Of a stretch of DNA of 64,000 bases, positions 30,981 to 39,786 are shown piece by piece. This DNA is from Microbulbifer marinus. GTDB lineage: Bacteria > Pseudomonadota > Gammaproteobacteria > Pseudomonadales > Cellvibrionaceae. A model generated the notes under the pieces. The model was not told the origin of the DNA. It did not search any database and saw only the letters and a program-made list of their open reading frames with translations. The DNA is taken from contig NZ_FNQO01000001.1 of NCBI RefSeq assembly GCF_900107725.1, positions 610,268-674,267 of the forward strand. Direction: 5' to 3'. The position numbers and the translations under genes are program-made. The number at the start of each line of letters is the position of its first letter. Position 1 is the first letter of the stretch.

Positions 30981-31265
30981 GTGAAGATTACGCTGGTCAA
31001 GAAAATACTCGCCGATGGCTCACCCTGCGCCAAGTGTCGCGACGTGCAGCAGAAGCTCGAAGAGCAGGATCTGTTGCGCTTTATCGATCAGACACTGATC
31101 GCCGATGTGCGCGATGAGCAGAGTGAAGGTATGCAGATTGCGCGGCAATACAGTGTGGAGCGCGCCCCCTTTTTCCTCGTTGAAGAGGACGGCCGGCCAC
31201 CGCAGATCTACACCGTTTACTTTAAACTGGTCAAAGAAGTTCTGCAGAAGATCGCCGTGGCATAA
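30981..31265 (+). CDS. Small thioredoxin/glutaredoxin-fold protein
   Basis: This 94-residue protein starts at GTG 30981, which has GGGGAG 8 bases upstream. The frame continues upstream but without conserved sequence. It has a redox-type CAKC motif (C16, C19), a predicted beta-alpha-beta thioredoxin pattern, and RAPFFLVEEDG with the cis-proline that follows the active site in this fold. I do not recognise a named family. It lies tail to tail with cysB, so a role in sulfur assimilation as a small reductant is possible but only inferred. Confidence 0.8.
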   Translation: MKITLVKKILADGSPCAKCRDVQQKLEEQDLLRFIDQTLIADVRDEQSEGMQIARQYSVERAPFFLVEEDGRPPQIYTVYFKLVKEVLQKIAVA

Positions 31266-31311
31266 GCGCCTTGGACGCCTGCGCCAATCGACAATGCAGT
31301 GGAGCCACCGA

Positions 31312-31350
31312 GCAATAAAAAACGCGGCTATAGGCCGCGTTTTTTATTGC
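31312..31350. terminator. Bidirectional terminator between the thioredoxin-like gene and cysB
   Basis: A 39-base near-perfect inverted repeat: A-rich arm, ACGCGGC / GCCGCGT stem around TATA, then a T-rich arm. It can stop both convergent transcripts. Confidence 0.92.
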
Positions 31351-31363
31351 TAAATCGGCAGCG

Positions 31364-32401
<1,038 letters not shown>

Positions 32402-32552
32402 TTATAAAAACTGACTAAGTTTATGCGAGAAAAGAATAGCAGCGAAATCGGGCCGGGGCCAACTGCAGAGGGATTTTCTCCGACATGACGCCTAATGCCA
32501 ATTCTGTACGGACGTACTCAGACAGCTATTACCTCCGAGTGGAGAAGATCGG

Positions 32553-33455
32553 TTAAGCGTCCTGATTGGCGATACCGTGCGGCACATGGCCGGTGGCGAC
32601 GTGCTCGGCCGCGGAAGCGCAGTGTGCCGGTTGGTCGTCAAAGAAGACATCGGCACCAAAGGCGCGGAGAAATTCGCCCTTGGGCAGGCCGCCGAGAAAC
32701 ACCGATTCGTCGATACGGATATTCCAGGCGCGCAGGGTGCGAATCACTCGTTCGTGGGCTGGAGCCGAACGCGCCGTCACCAGGGCGGTACGGATCGGGC
32801 AGTCGTCCGCGCCAAACTCTGCCTGCAGCTGTTGCAATGCCTCAAGAAATCCCTTGAACGGGCCACCGCCGAGAGGCTGTTGCGCCGAGGCGCGCTCCGC
32901 AGCGGTGAACGCTGCCAGCCCGTCGCGCTTGAAGATCTGCTCCGCCTCATCGGAAAAGAGCACCGCGTCGCCGTCGAAGGCAAAACGCAGCGTGTCATCG
33001 CGGCGCTGCCGCGCACCACCGGCGATCAGGGTAGCCGCGGCGACGCCCTGCTCCAGCGCGTGACGCACATCGCGACCATCGGTAGACAGAAACAGATGGC
33101 AGCCGAACGGCGCGATGTAGCGATAGGGGCTCTCACCGTTACAGAATGCCGCGCGGGTGATGGTCAGGCCGTAGTGTTCGATGGAATTGAATACGCGCAG
33201 GCCGGTATCGGCACTGTTGCGTGACAGTAAAATGACTTCAACGCGCGGCTCGCCCTCGAGGCGGTCGTTGATCTGCAGAAATTTCTCCACCAGCGGAAAG
33301 GCGTCACCCTTTTCCAGGACATCGTTTTCCCGCTCTATCTGGTAGGCGGAGAAGGCATCCAGCCCCTGCTCCTCAAACACCCGATGGCTGTCGCGCAGGT
33401 TGAACAGTGCCCGCGAGGAGATGGCGATGACCAGTTTCTCTGCCCGTTGTGCCAT
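32553..33455 (-). CDS. Cytosolic 5'-nucleotidase (PF06189-like)
   Basis: This 300-residue protein is of the 5'-nucleotidase family best known from animal cN-I enzymes, with many proteobacterial members. VIAISSRALFNL, VEVILLSRNSADTGLRVFNSIEHYGL, FAFDGDAVLFSDEAE (DxD-type acidic motif) and GADVFFDDQ are visible. It should dephosphorylate nucleoside monophosphates. ATG 33455 overlaps the TGA of the TetR gene (TGATG), so the two are translationally coupled; a GTG sits directly ahead of it. Confidence 0.87.
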   Translation of the reverse strand: MAQRAEKLVIAISSRALFNLRDSHRVFEEQGLDAFSAYQIERENDVLEKGDAFPLVEKFLQINDRLEGEPRVEVILLSRNSADTGLRVFNSIEHYGLTITRAAFCNGESPYRYIAPFGCHLFLSTDGRDVRHALEQGVAAATLIAGGARQRRDDTLRFAFDGDAVLFSDEAEQIFKRDGLAAFTAAERASAQQPLGGGPFKGFLEALQQLQAEFGADDCPIRTALVTARSAPAHERVIRTLRAWNIRIDESVFLGGLPKGEFLRAFGADVFFDDQPAHCASAAEHVATGHVPHGIANQDA

Positions 33456-34141
33456 CACGGCGCCTCCACGTCGTCCAGCCCGGCCGGACGGCTCTCCTCG
33501 CGGTGCGAGTCCAGCAGTGTAAACAGCATCTGCTGCAGATCCTCCTGGGTGCGGCGGGAACGCACGCCCTGCTGATTGACGACCACCAGGACGAGCGCGT
33601 GACAGGTCTCCAGCGTGGCGCGGGCGAGCCGGTTCATTTCATTCGGGGGGCAGACAAAGCCGAGGCGTTTGAACATATCGGTGAGATGGTTGATCACCAG
33701 TTCGTCATGGCGCTCGTCCAGCTCGTGTAACTCGGGAATACCCCACATCGCCTGCACCAGCGGCAGCAAACCGCGCTGCTCCCGGTATACGGCCACCAGC
33801 CGTTCCAGAAGTTCGGCGACGAATGCCTGCAGGGACACGTTTTCCAGATCCTGCTGCGCCAGTTCCTCCAGAGCGGCCGTCATACTGGCCAGCCACTGCT
33901 CACCCATTGCATAGAGAATCGCATGCTTGTTGGGAAAATAGTGGTACAGTGAGCCGACGGAGACGCCGAGCTCCTTGGCGATAAGGATGGTGGTGAGATC
34001 GTTGAGACCCACCTCTTCCAGGAGACGACCCGTGGTATCGAGAATCTGCCGGGTGCGCTCGCGCGCCCGCGCCTGGACCGGTTCCCGGCGGGGTGTCAGC
34101 TGGCTTTTGCGCTTTTTCTGCTCAGTATTCGACAAAGTCAC
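33455..34141 (-). CDS. TetR/AcrR family transcriptional regulator
   Basis: This 228-residue TetR protein has a basic N-terminal tail (KKRKSQLTPRREPVQARARERT). The HTH at about residues 30-78 has ILDTTGRLLEEVG, TTILIAKELGVSVGSLYHYFPNKHAIL. The C-terminal helical domain is of the TetR_C type with an unknown ligand. It overlaps the 5'-nucleotidase start, so it may control its own operon. No inverted repeat was obvious in its short upstream region. Confidence 0.88.
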   Translation of the reverse strand: MTLSNTEQKKRKSQLTPRREPVQARARERTRQILDTTGRLLEEVGLNDLTTILIAKELGVSVGSLYHYFPNKHAILYAMGEQWLASMTAALEELAQQDLENVSLQAFVAELLERLVAVYREQRGLLPLVQAMWGIPELHELDERHDELVINHLTDMFKRLGFVCPPNEMNRLARATLETCHALVLVVVNQQGVRSRRTQEDLQQMLFTLLDSHREESRPAGLDDVEAP

Positions 34142-34220
34142 TGCCCCTGTTTAGAAGTAACGTCAGTTTACCACCAATTGGCTCCACGTTTTCGAGGGGG
34201 ACACTGGCGGATTAGCGGCA

Positions 34221-34254
34221 CAAAAAAGCCGGCGTCTAGCGCCGGCTTTTTTGT
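34221..34254 (-). terminator. Terminator of the TonB-dependent receptor gene
   Basis: AAAAAAGCCGGCG / CGCCGGCTTTTTT forms a strong stem with T runs on both sides, about 27 bases beyond the receptor stop. Confidence 0.92.
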
Positions 34255-34280
34255 ATCAACCTGGGAGCAACAGCTTCTGT

Positions 34281-36617
34281 TTAGAAGCGGTAATCCAGGT
34301 TTACACCGACCAAACGACCGCGGGAGGGATCCGTCTTGGTGGCCGGCAGGTTGTACAGCGCTTCGGCGTAACCCCAGTGGTAGTACTCTTCGTCGAACAG
34401 GTTTTCAGCGTAGATACCGGCAGTCCAGCTCTCATCCGGCGCTGTCAGGGACACGCGCAGGTTGACGATATCGCGGCTGTTCAACTTGACCTCCTCGGTG
34501 TTCTCGAGATCGGACCACTGCTCGCCGGTGAAGGTGTACTCCGCTGAGTAATTGATTTCACCCAGTCCAGTAGCCTGGTGATAGGTCAGCACGGTCGCGG
34601 AGGAGAACTCCGGCGAGAAGGCCATCTCGTTGCCGTCGCAGGCATCACACAGTTCTTCTGGCGCACCGGTGAATTCGGTGTTCAGCCACGCCATACCCAG
34701 GTACAGGTCCAGGTTGTCGGTAATCAGCCAGCGGGCGTCCACTTCCAGACCACGACCTTCAGACTCACCCACATTGCGGGTGATCGCTGCCGCACCGACG
34801 AAGAACGCCTGCTGCAGATCGTCGTAGGTGTACTGGAAAGCAGCCGCGTTCAGCGCCAGACGGTTGTCCAGCAAACGCGCCTTCAGGCCCAGCTCGTAGG
34901 ACAGGACATTCTCTTCGTCGAAACGGCTGGGCTCGGCATTACCTGCGTTCACTTCGTAGCCCTGCTCGTCGAGCCACGCGTACTGGCTGTCCTCGTCGTT
35001 ACCGTATGCCGGATCGGTGATGTGGTAAGACAGATAGTCAAAGCCGCCGGACTTGTAGCCGGTGGCCACACTGCCGTACACGGTTACGTTCTCATTGATG
35101 TCGTGGTTCAGCGTGGCGCGACCGGAGATGTTGGTCCAGGTGTTATCACCGGTGATGCCGGCGTCATCGGTATACATCGCCTGGTAGTTCCAGCCACCGG
35201 TCCAGGTGTCGGGCCAGGGGGACACGACCTTATAGGTCTTGGTATCGCTGGTATAGCGAACGCCCAGTCCGAGGCTGGTGGCGTCGGTAAAGTCGAAGGT
35301 GGTGTTGGCGAAAACACCCCAACCGGAGTATTCACCAAAGGTATCCGCCGCTTCGATGGACAGGCCGCCCGGTGCGTATTCCCAGGGTTCACCCTCGAAA
35401 CCGAAGGCCTCGTCGATCACGTCCTGCGGCAGGCTCGCACAGGTGTCGAAGGTGCCCAGGCCCTCTTCCCACTCGTCGGCGTAGATGCCGTCACAGATGA
35501 AGTCTTCGCTGTCGATGCCGGCGAAGAACGCGTTCACGTCCTCCTGATAGTAGGAGGCACCGATCACATAATTGAACATGCCGCTGTTGTTCGAGGTCAG
35601 GCGGAACTCCTGGCTGAAGAAGTCACCGGACTGATCGCGCACGTAGGTGTCGATGGGGTTGGCGGTACCGTCGAAATCCTCGACATAGGTGTAGTTGTGG
35701 GTCTTGTAACCGGTGATCGACGACAGCGTATTGCCGCCGGCCAGGTCGTGCTCCACGGTCAGGATCACATCACCGATTTCGGACTCGTCCACGCCCTGCG
35801 CATCGTTGTATACCTGGTCGTAGTCGGCATCGGTGTCCAGCGCGCGGTAGATGGTACCGTCGCCGTTGCGGTCCTCGTACTGCGCCAACAGGGTGACAGT
35901 GGTGTTTTCCAGGCCGTCGTAAACCGCGGTGAAGCGCATCGCGTCGGTCTCGCTGGCACCCAGGTCGCGACCGCCGGCGAGGTTTTCGATATGGCCGTCT
36001 TCCTGCTTGTGTATGCCGGCGATGCGCACGGCAAGGTTGTCGCCCAGCGGCATATCGACGCTGCCTTCAAACTCCTGACGACCGTATTGACCGGCACCGA
36101 CCGAAATCTCTCCGGCGAAGCTGTCGCCAGGCTTGCGCGAAACCATCGAGATGGCACCGGAGGCGGTGTTGCGGCCGAACAGGGTGCCCTGCGGCCCCTT
36201 GACCACCTCAACGCGCTCCAGGTCGTACATGCTCGGAGTCGCACCGGTGCGGCTCTGGTAGACGCCATCTAGGAATACGCCGAGGGCCGGGTCGCTGCCG
36301 CTGCCGAAGCTGTTGTTGTTCACGCCGCGCACGGAGACCGAATCGAAAAAGGAATCGTTGGTCTCGCCGGACACGCCCGGCGTCAGCGCGAACAGATCCT
36401 TGAACTCTTTCAGGTTGCTGTTCTTGACCATATCGCCGGTAAAGGCGCTCACGGCCATCGGTACATCCTTCAGCGACTCGGCCCGCATCTGGGCCGTGAC
36501 TGTCACCTCTTCAATTTGCGCAGCGGAGGCCCCGGTACTGACAGCAATCACTGCCGCACCGATGGCGGAGGCCAGCGCGTGTTTATTCGTATACAAAGCT
36601 TTGTTTGATCCAGGCAT
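34281..36617 (-). CDS. TonB-dependent outer-membrane receptor
   Basis: This 778-residue receptor has a signal peptide (residues 1 to about 33, ending GASA), a TonB box EEVTVTAQ at 36-43, and a plug domain with LKEFKDLFALTPGV, VSVRGVNNN and GPQGTLFGRNTASGAI. The rest is a beta-barrel ending in aromatic YRF. It resembles the large IroE-lacking, sugar- or steroid-associated TBDRs of marine bacteria. The ligand cannot be named, because no substrate-processing enzyme sits beside it. The gene is flanked by a terminator and a 169-base AT-rich upstream gap. Confidence 0.92.
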   Translation of the reverse strand: MPGSNKALYTNKHALASAIGAAVIAVSTGASAAQIEEVTVTAQMRAESLKDVPMAVSAFTGDMVKNSNLKEFKDLFALTPGVSGETNDSFFDSVSVRGVNNNSFGSGSDPALGVFLDGVYQSRTGATPSMYDLERVEVVKGPQGTLFGRNTASGAISMVSRKPGDSFAGEISVGAGQYGRQEFEGSVDMPLGDNLAVRIAGIHKQEDGHIENLAGGRDLGASETDAMRFTAVYDGLENTTVTLLAQYEDRNGDGTIYRALDTDADYDQVYNDAQGVDESEIGDVILTVEHDLAGGNTLSSITGYKTHNYTYVEDFDGTANPIDTYVRDQSGDFFSQEFRLTSNNSGMFNYVIGASYYQEDVNAFFAGIDSEDFICDGIYADEWEEGLGTFDTCASLPQDVIDEAFGFEGEPWEYAPGGLSIEAADTFGEYSGWGVFANTTFDFTDATSLGLGVRYTSDTKTYKVVSPWPDTWTGGWNYQAMYTDDAGITGDNTWTNISGRATLNHDINENVTVYGSVATGYKSGGFDYLSYHITDPAYGNDEDSQYAWLDEQGYEVNAGNAEPSRFDEENVLSYELGLKARLLDNRLALNAAAFQYTYDDLQQAFFVGAAAITRNVGESEGRGLEVDARWLITDNLDLYLGMAWLNTEFTGAPEELCDACDGNEMAFSPEFSSATVLTYHQATGLGEINYSAEYTFTGEQWSDLENTEEVKLNSRDIVNLRVSLTAPDESWTAGIYAENLFDEEYYHWGYAEALYNLPATKTDPSRGRLVGVNLDYRF

Positions 36618-36786
36618 GGTCGCCCCCGTCGTTTTTTTTATTCAGGGTTGCTCATCCGAAACCGCCGATGGTGCTAACCCAGCGAGTGAACTTGAAAGTC
36701 TGTTATCCCACAAACCGAAGTATTATTCAACTTTGAAATTTTAGTCCTAAACAACCCCCGGTAGACCCGCTGCGGCAGAATGAATA

Positions 36787-38094
36787 TCAGCCGCCAAGCT
36801 TGTCCTTCAGGCTGTAATAGAGCATTCCCGCTACCAGGCCGGGCCAACGCAACAGCGTGCCTCCAGGAAAAGTGGGCGTTGGAATTTGCGCCAGTATATC
36901 AAACCGCTCTTCGGTCCCGGCTATGACTTCTGCAATCAGCTTGCCGGCGAAGGTGGCGGTGGGCACACCGTGGCCGGAGTAGCCCTGGCTGTAATAGACA
37001 TTGGGTTCGAGCCTGCCCAGATGGGGCATTCGATTCAGGGTAATGGCCAGCGTACCGCCCCAGCCGAACTCGATGCGCGTATCGGCGAGCTGTGGATAGA
37101 CGCGCAGCATATATTTGCGCACAAAGCTGCGGATATCCTGCGGGAAGCGCGAGCTGTAGTTTTCGCCCCCGCCAAAGATCAGGCGGTTGTCACCGGAAAG
37201 CTTCCAGTAGTCGATCACAAACAGGGTGTCCTGCAGCGCGTAATCGTTGGCGATCAGCTCCTGCGCTAGGGATTCCGACAGCGGCTCGGTAGCGAGCACA
37301 AAGTTGTTGATGGGCATGATCTTACCCGCCATGCGCGGTTCGAGCTTGCCCAGATAGCCATTGCAGGCCAGCACAACGTTTTTGGCTTTTACCTGCCCTT
37401 TCGCCGTCTCCACCACACAGGGAGAACCACCGCGGTACTTTGTCACCCGACTGTGTTCATAGAACTCGACCCCGGCCGCGGCCGCGGCATCGGCGAGCCC
37501 GAGGGCGAAATTCAGCGGATGCAGGTGCAGGGAGCCGCTGTCGATCTGCGCGCCAAAATAGCGCTCGGAGCCCAATAACGTACGCGCCTCTTCCTCGTCG
37601 GCATAGCGGATCTGCTCATAGCCATAACGATCCCGCAGGAGTTCGGTCTCTTCCTTGAGATATTCGTTGTGGCTGCGCTTCGCGGCCAGGTGCATGATGC
37701 CGCGCTTCAGGTCGCAGCGAATGTTGTGTTTGTTGATCAGCTCTTCGACCAGCTGTACTGCCTCGACGCTCATATCCCAGAGTTGCTTGGCGGTATCCAG
37801 CCCCAACATTTTTTCCAGGTCTTCCTGGCCGCGGCGCTGCCCTACCCCGACGTGGCCGCCGTTGCGACCGGAGGCTCCCCAGGCAATGCGCTCTGCTTCG
37901 ACCACCACCACCTTATAGCCGCGCTCCGCCAGGTGCAGTGCCGACGACAGCCCGGTGTAGCCCGCCCCTATCACGCACACGTCGGCCTCGACCGTGCCTT
38001 CGAGTTGCGGATAGATAGGTGCCGGATTCGCACTTGCCGCGTAATAGGAGTCGGCGTGGCCGACCAGTTTGCTTACCGTGCCAGTGGCGCTCAT
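36787..38094 (-). CDS. puuB: FAD-dependent amine oxidoreductase, PuuB/OrdL-like
   Basis: This 435-residue DAAO-family flavoenzyme is probably gamma-glutamylputrescine oxidase. The dinucleotide fold is ADVCVIGAGYTGLSSALHLAERG, followed by AWGASGRNGGHVGVGQRR. The C-terminal GWGGTLAITLNRMPHLGRL and GYSGHGVPTATFAGKL are the usual OrdL blocks. ATG 38094 begins the conserved MSATGTVSKLVGH and has GGAG upstream; the extra codons to 38154 run into the operator. It is divergent from a glutamine-synthetase-like gene, the classic PuuA/PuuB pairing. puuC and puuD are not in the window. Confidence 0.88.
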   Translation of the reverse strand: MSATGTVSKLVGHADSYYAASANPAPIYPQLEGTVEADVCVIGAGYTGLSSALHLAERGYKVVVVEAERIAWGASGRNGGHVGVGQRRGQEDLEKMLGLDTAKQLWDMSVEAVQLVEELINKHNIRCDLKRGIMHLAAKRSHNEYLKEETELLRDRYGYEQIRYADEEEARTLLGSERYFGAQIDSGSLHLHPLNFALGLADAAAAAGVEFYEHSRVTKYRGGSPCVVETAKGQVKAKNVVLACNGYLGKLEPRMAGKIMPINNFVLATEPLSESLAQELIANDYALQDTLFVIDYWKLSGDNRLIFGGGENYSSRFPQDIRSFVRKYMLRVYPQLADTRIEFGWGGTLAITLNRMPHLGRLEPNVYYSQGYSGHGVPTATFAGKLIAEVIAGTEERFDILAQIPTPTFPGGTLLRWPGLVAGMLYYSLKDKLGG

Positions 38095-38139
38095 ACAGAT
38101 GTCTCCAAGCGTGACCCTTCGGGCCTTCAGATCGGCCAA

Positions 38140-38183
38140 AAACCGAACAATCATTCAATTTATATTGAATAATAATTCGGTTT
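38140..38183. promoter_or_regulatory. 44-bp two-tier operator-like dyad between puuB and puuA
   Basis: The sequence is AAACCGAA-N5-ATTCAAT-N4-ATTGAAT-N5-TTCGGTTT, a perfect inverted repeat in both tiers with identical five-base spacers, centred at 38161/38162. The right half overlaps a possible puuA promoter (TTGAAT 38165-38170, 18 bases, CATAAT 38189-38194). A repressor dimer or pair of dimers is the simplest reading. Confidence 0.75.
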
Positions 38184-38201
38184 CTTGTCATAATCAAAGC
38201 C

Positions 38202-38235
38202 TGTGATCGGTTATTCCCGACCGATCACATTTTTT
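38202..38235 (+). terminator. Hairpin with T tract in the puuA leader
   Basis: TGTGATCGGT (38202-38211) pairs perfectly with ACCGATCACA (38220-38229) across an eight-base loop, and six T follow. It has the form of an intrinsic terminator for plus-strand RNA, yet it lies upstream of puuA and just at the expected start of its transcript. It may be an attenuator or a second operator. A TATACT block at 38316-38321 could be a later promoter that avoids it. Confidence 0.6.
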
Positions 38236-38366
38236 CAGCCCGACGCGACGCGCCCGGCGGCAGCCGCAAAAACGCTTTGCGGTAGATATGGCCGCGCGCA
38301 CAGTAGGACCGGGCGTATACTAATGCAACCCAAAACGGGGAGAGATCATTCCGATCAAGGTGCAAA

Positions 38367-39701
38367 ATGGACAAGATTACAAGGTGGCTCGCAGAACACG
38401 ATATTTCGGAGGTTGAGTGCCTGGTGCCCGACATGTCCGGCAATGCGCGGGGGAAATTTACCCCCACGGACAAGTTCCTGACCGAAGACAGCCGTTTACC
38501 GGAAAGCATTCTGGTGCAGACAGTTACCGGCGACTACGTCGACGAACACAATGAATTGGTGGACCCGGCGGATACCGATATGCTGCTGGTTCCCGACCCG
38601 GATTCTATACGGCTGAACCCCTGGGCCAATGAGCCCACGGCACAGATCATTCATGACTGCTACACGCGGGACGGCAAGCCCCACCCGATCAGCACGCGCA
38701 ATATCCTCAAGTTCGTGCTGGACAAGTACGCGGCAAAAGGCTGGCAGCCAATAGTGGCTCCGGAAGTTGAGTTCTATCTGGTCAAACGCAACCTGGATCC
38801 GGACGAGAAACTGTCGGCTCCGGTCGGGCGCTCCGGCCGCACCGAGAAGACACGCCAGTCCTACAGTATCGACGCGGCCAACGAATACGAGCCGATCATC
38901 GAGGACATGTACGATTTCTCCGAAGCCCAGGGACTGGACGTGGATACGCTGATTCACGAATCCGGCACTGCGCAGATGGAGATCAACTTCCTGCACGGCG
39001 ATCCGCTCAAGCTCGCGGACCAGGTTTTCACCTTCAAGCGCACGGTCCGTGAAACCGCGCTGCGCCACGGCATCTATGCCACATTCATGGCCAAGCCGAT
39101 GGAGGACGAACCCGGCAGTGCCCTGCATATTCACCAGAGCATTGTCGATGCGGAAACCGGCAAGAACATCTTCGTCGACGACGAAGGCCGGGAGAATGAC
39201 ACCTTCCTGCATTTCATCGGCGGCATGCAGAGATACACGCAGGGCTTTATCAGTTTCTTCGCCCCGAACGTGAACTCCTATCGGCGCTTCACACCGGAAA
39301 TGGCGGCGCCCACCAGTCTGCACTGGGGTTACGACAACCGCACCACCGGACTGCGCGTACCAGACAGCTCACCCCAGGCCAAGCGACTGGAAAACCGCTT
39401 CCCGGGTGCGGACTGTAACCCCTACCTGGCGATTGCAGCCTCCCTCGCCTGTGGCTATCTGGGCATGATCAACCGGGTGGAACCCAGCGCGCCATACAGG
39501 GGCGACTGCTCCATCGAGCCAATCACCCTGCCCCGCACCCAGGAGCACGCACTCAGCCTGCTGCTCGAATGCGAGGAGGCAGCGGAAATGTTTGGCGAAA
39601 AGTTTGTGCGCGCCTGGAGCGCCATCAAGCGCGACGAGTACGAGGAGTTCAACCGGGTAATCAGCTCTTGGGAGCGCGAGTACTTGCTGCTGAACGTGTA
39701 G
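38367..39701 (+). CDS. puuA: Glutamine-synthetase-like gamma-glutamylpolyamine synthetase
   Basis: This 444-residue type I glutamine synthetase-fold enzyme most likely joins glutamate to putrescine or another amine (PuuA/SpuI type). EVEFYLVKR, HESGTAQMEINF, ALHIHQSIVD and NRTTGLRVPDSS provide metal and ATP ligands. The MSGNARGKFTP N terminus replaces the longer beta-grasp region of true GlnA, and there is no adenylylation-loop motif. ATG 38367 has AAGGTG upstream. Divergent puuB supports polyamine catabolism. The exact amine is unknown. Confidence 0.9.
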   Translation: MDKITRWLAEHDISEVECLVPDMSGNARGKFTPTDKFLTEDSRLPESILVQTVTGDYVDEHNELVDPADTDMLLVPDPDSIRLNPWANEPTAQIIHDCYTRDGKPHPISTRNILKFVLDKYAAKGWQPIVAPEVEFYLVKRNLDPDEKLSAPVGRSGRTEKTRQSYSIDAANEYEPIIEDMYDFSEAQGLDVDTLIHESGTAQMEINFLHGDPLKLADQVFTFKRTVRETALRHGIYATFMAKPMEDEPGSALHIHQSIVDAETGKNIFVDDEGRENDTFLHFIGGMQRYTQGFISFFAPNVNSYRRFTPEMAAPTSLHWGYDNRTTGLRVPDSSPQAKRLENRFPGADCNPYLAIAASLACGYLGMINRVEPSAPYRGDCSIEPITLPRTQEHALSLLLECEEAAEMFGEKFVRAWSAIKRDEYEEFNRVISSWEREYLLLNV

Positions 39702-39731
39702 CGCGTCGCCGACCAACAACAGACGCTAAAT

Positions 39732-39765
39732 GAAAAAGGGCAGCCAAATGGCTGCCCTTTTTTTT
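39732..39765. terminator. Bidirectional terminator between puuA and the symporter gene
   Basis: AAAAAGGGCAGCC / GGCTGCCCTTTTT around AAAT, with eight T following on the plus strand, serves both convergent genes. Confidence 0.92.
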
Positions 39766-39786
39766 AGTTGAAAGCACCATTGCCGT

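Noticed and set aside
34578..36272. A 564-codon plus-strand frame inside the TonB-dependent receptor gene.
   Set aside because: The receptor is unmistakable on the minus strand; the antisense product is valine/glycine-rich and matches nothing.
38202..38229. TGTGA and TCACA half-sites suggesting a CRP site.
   Set aside because: The halves are 18 bases apart, not six, and form a continuous hairpin stem.
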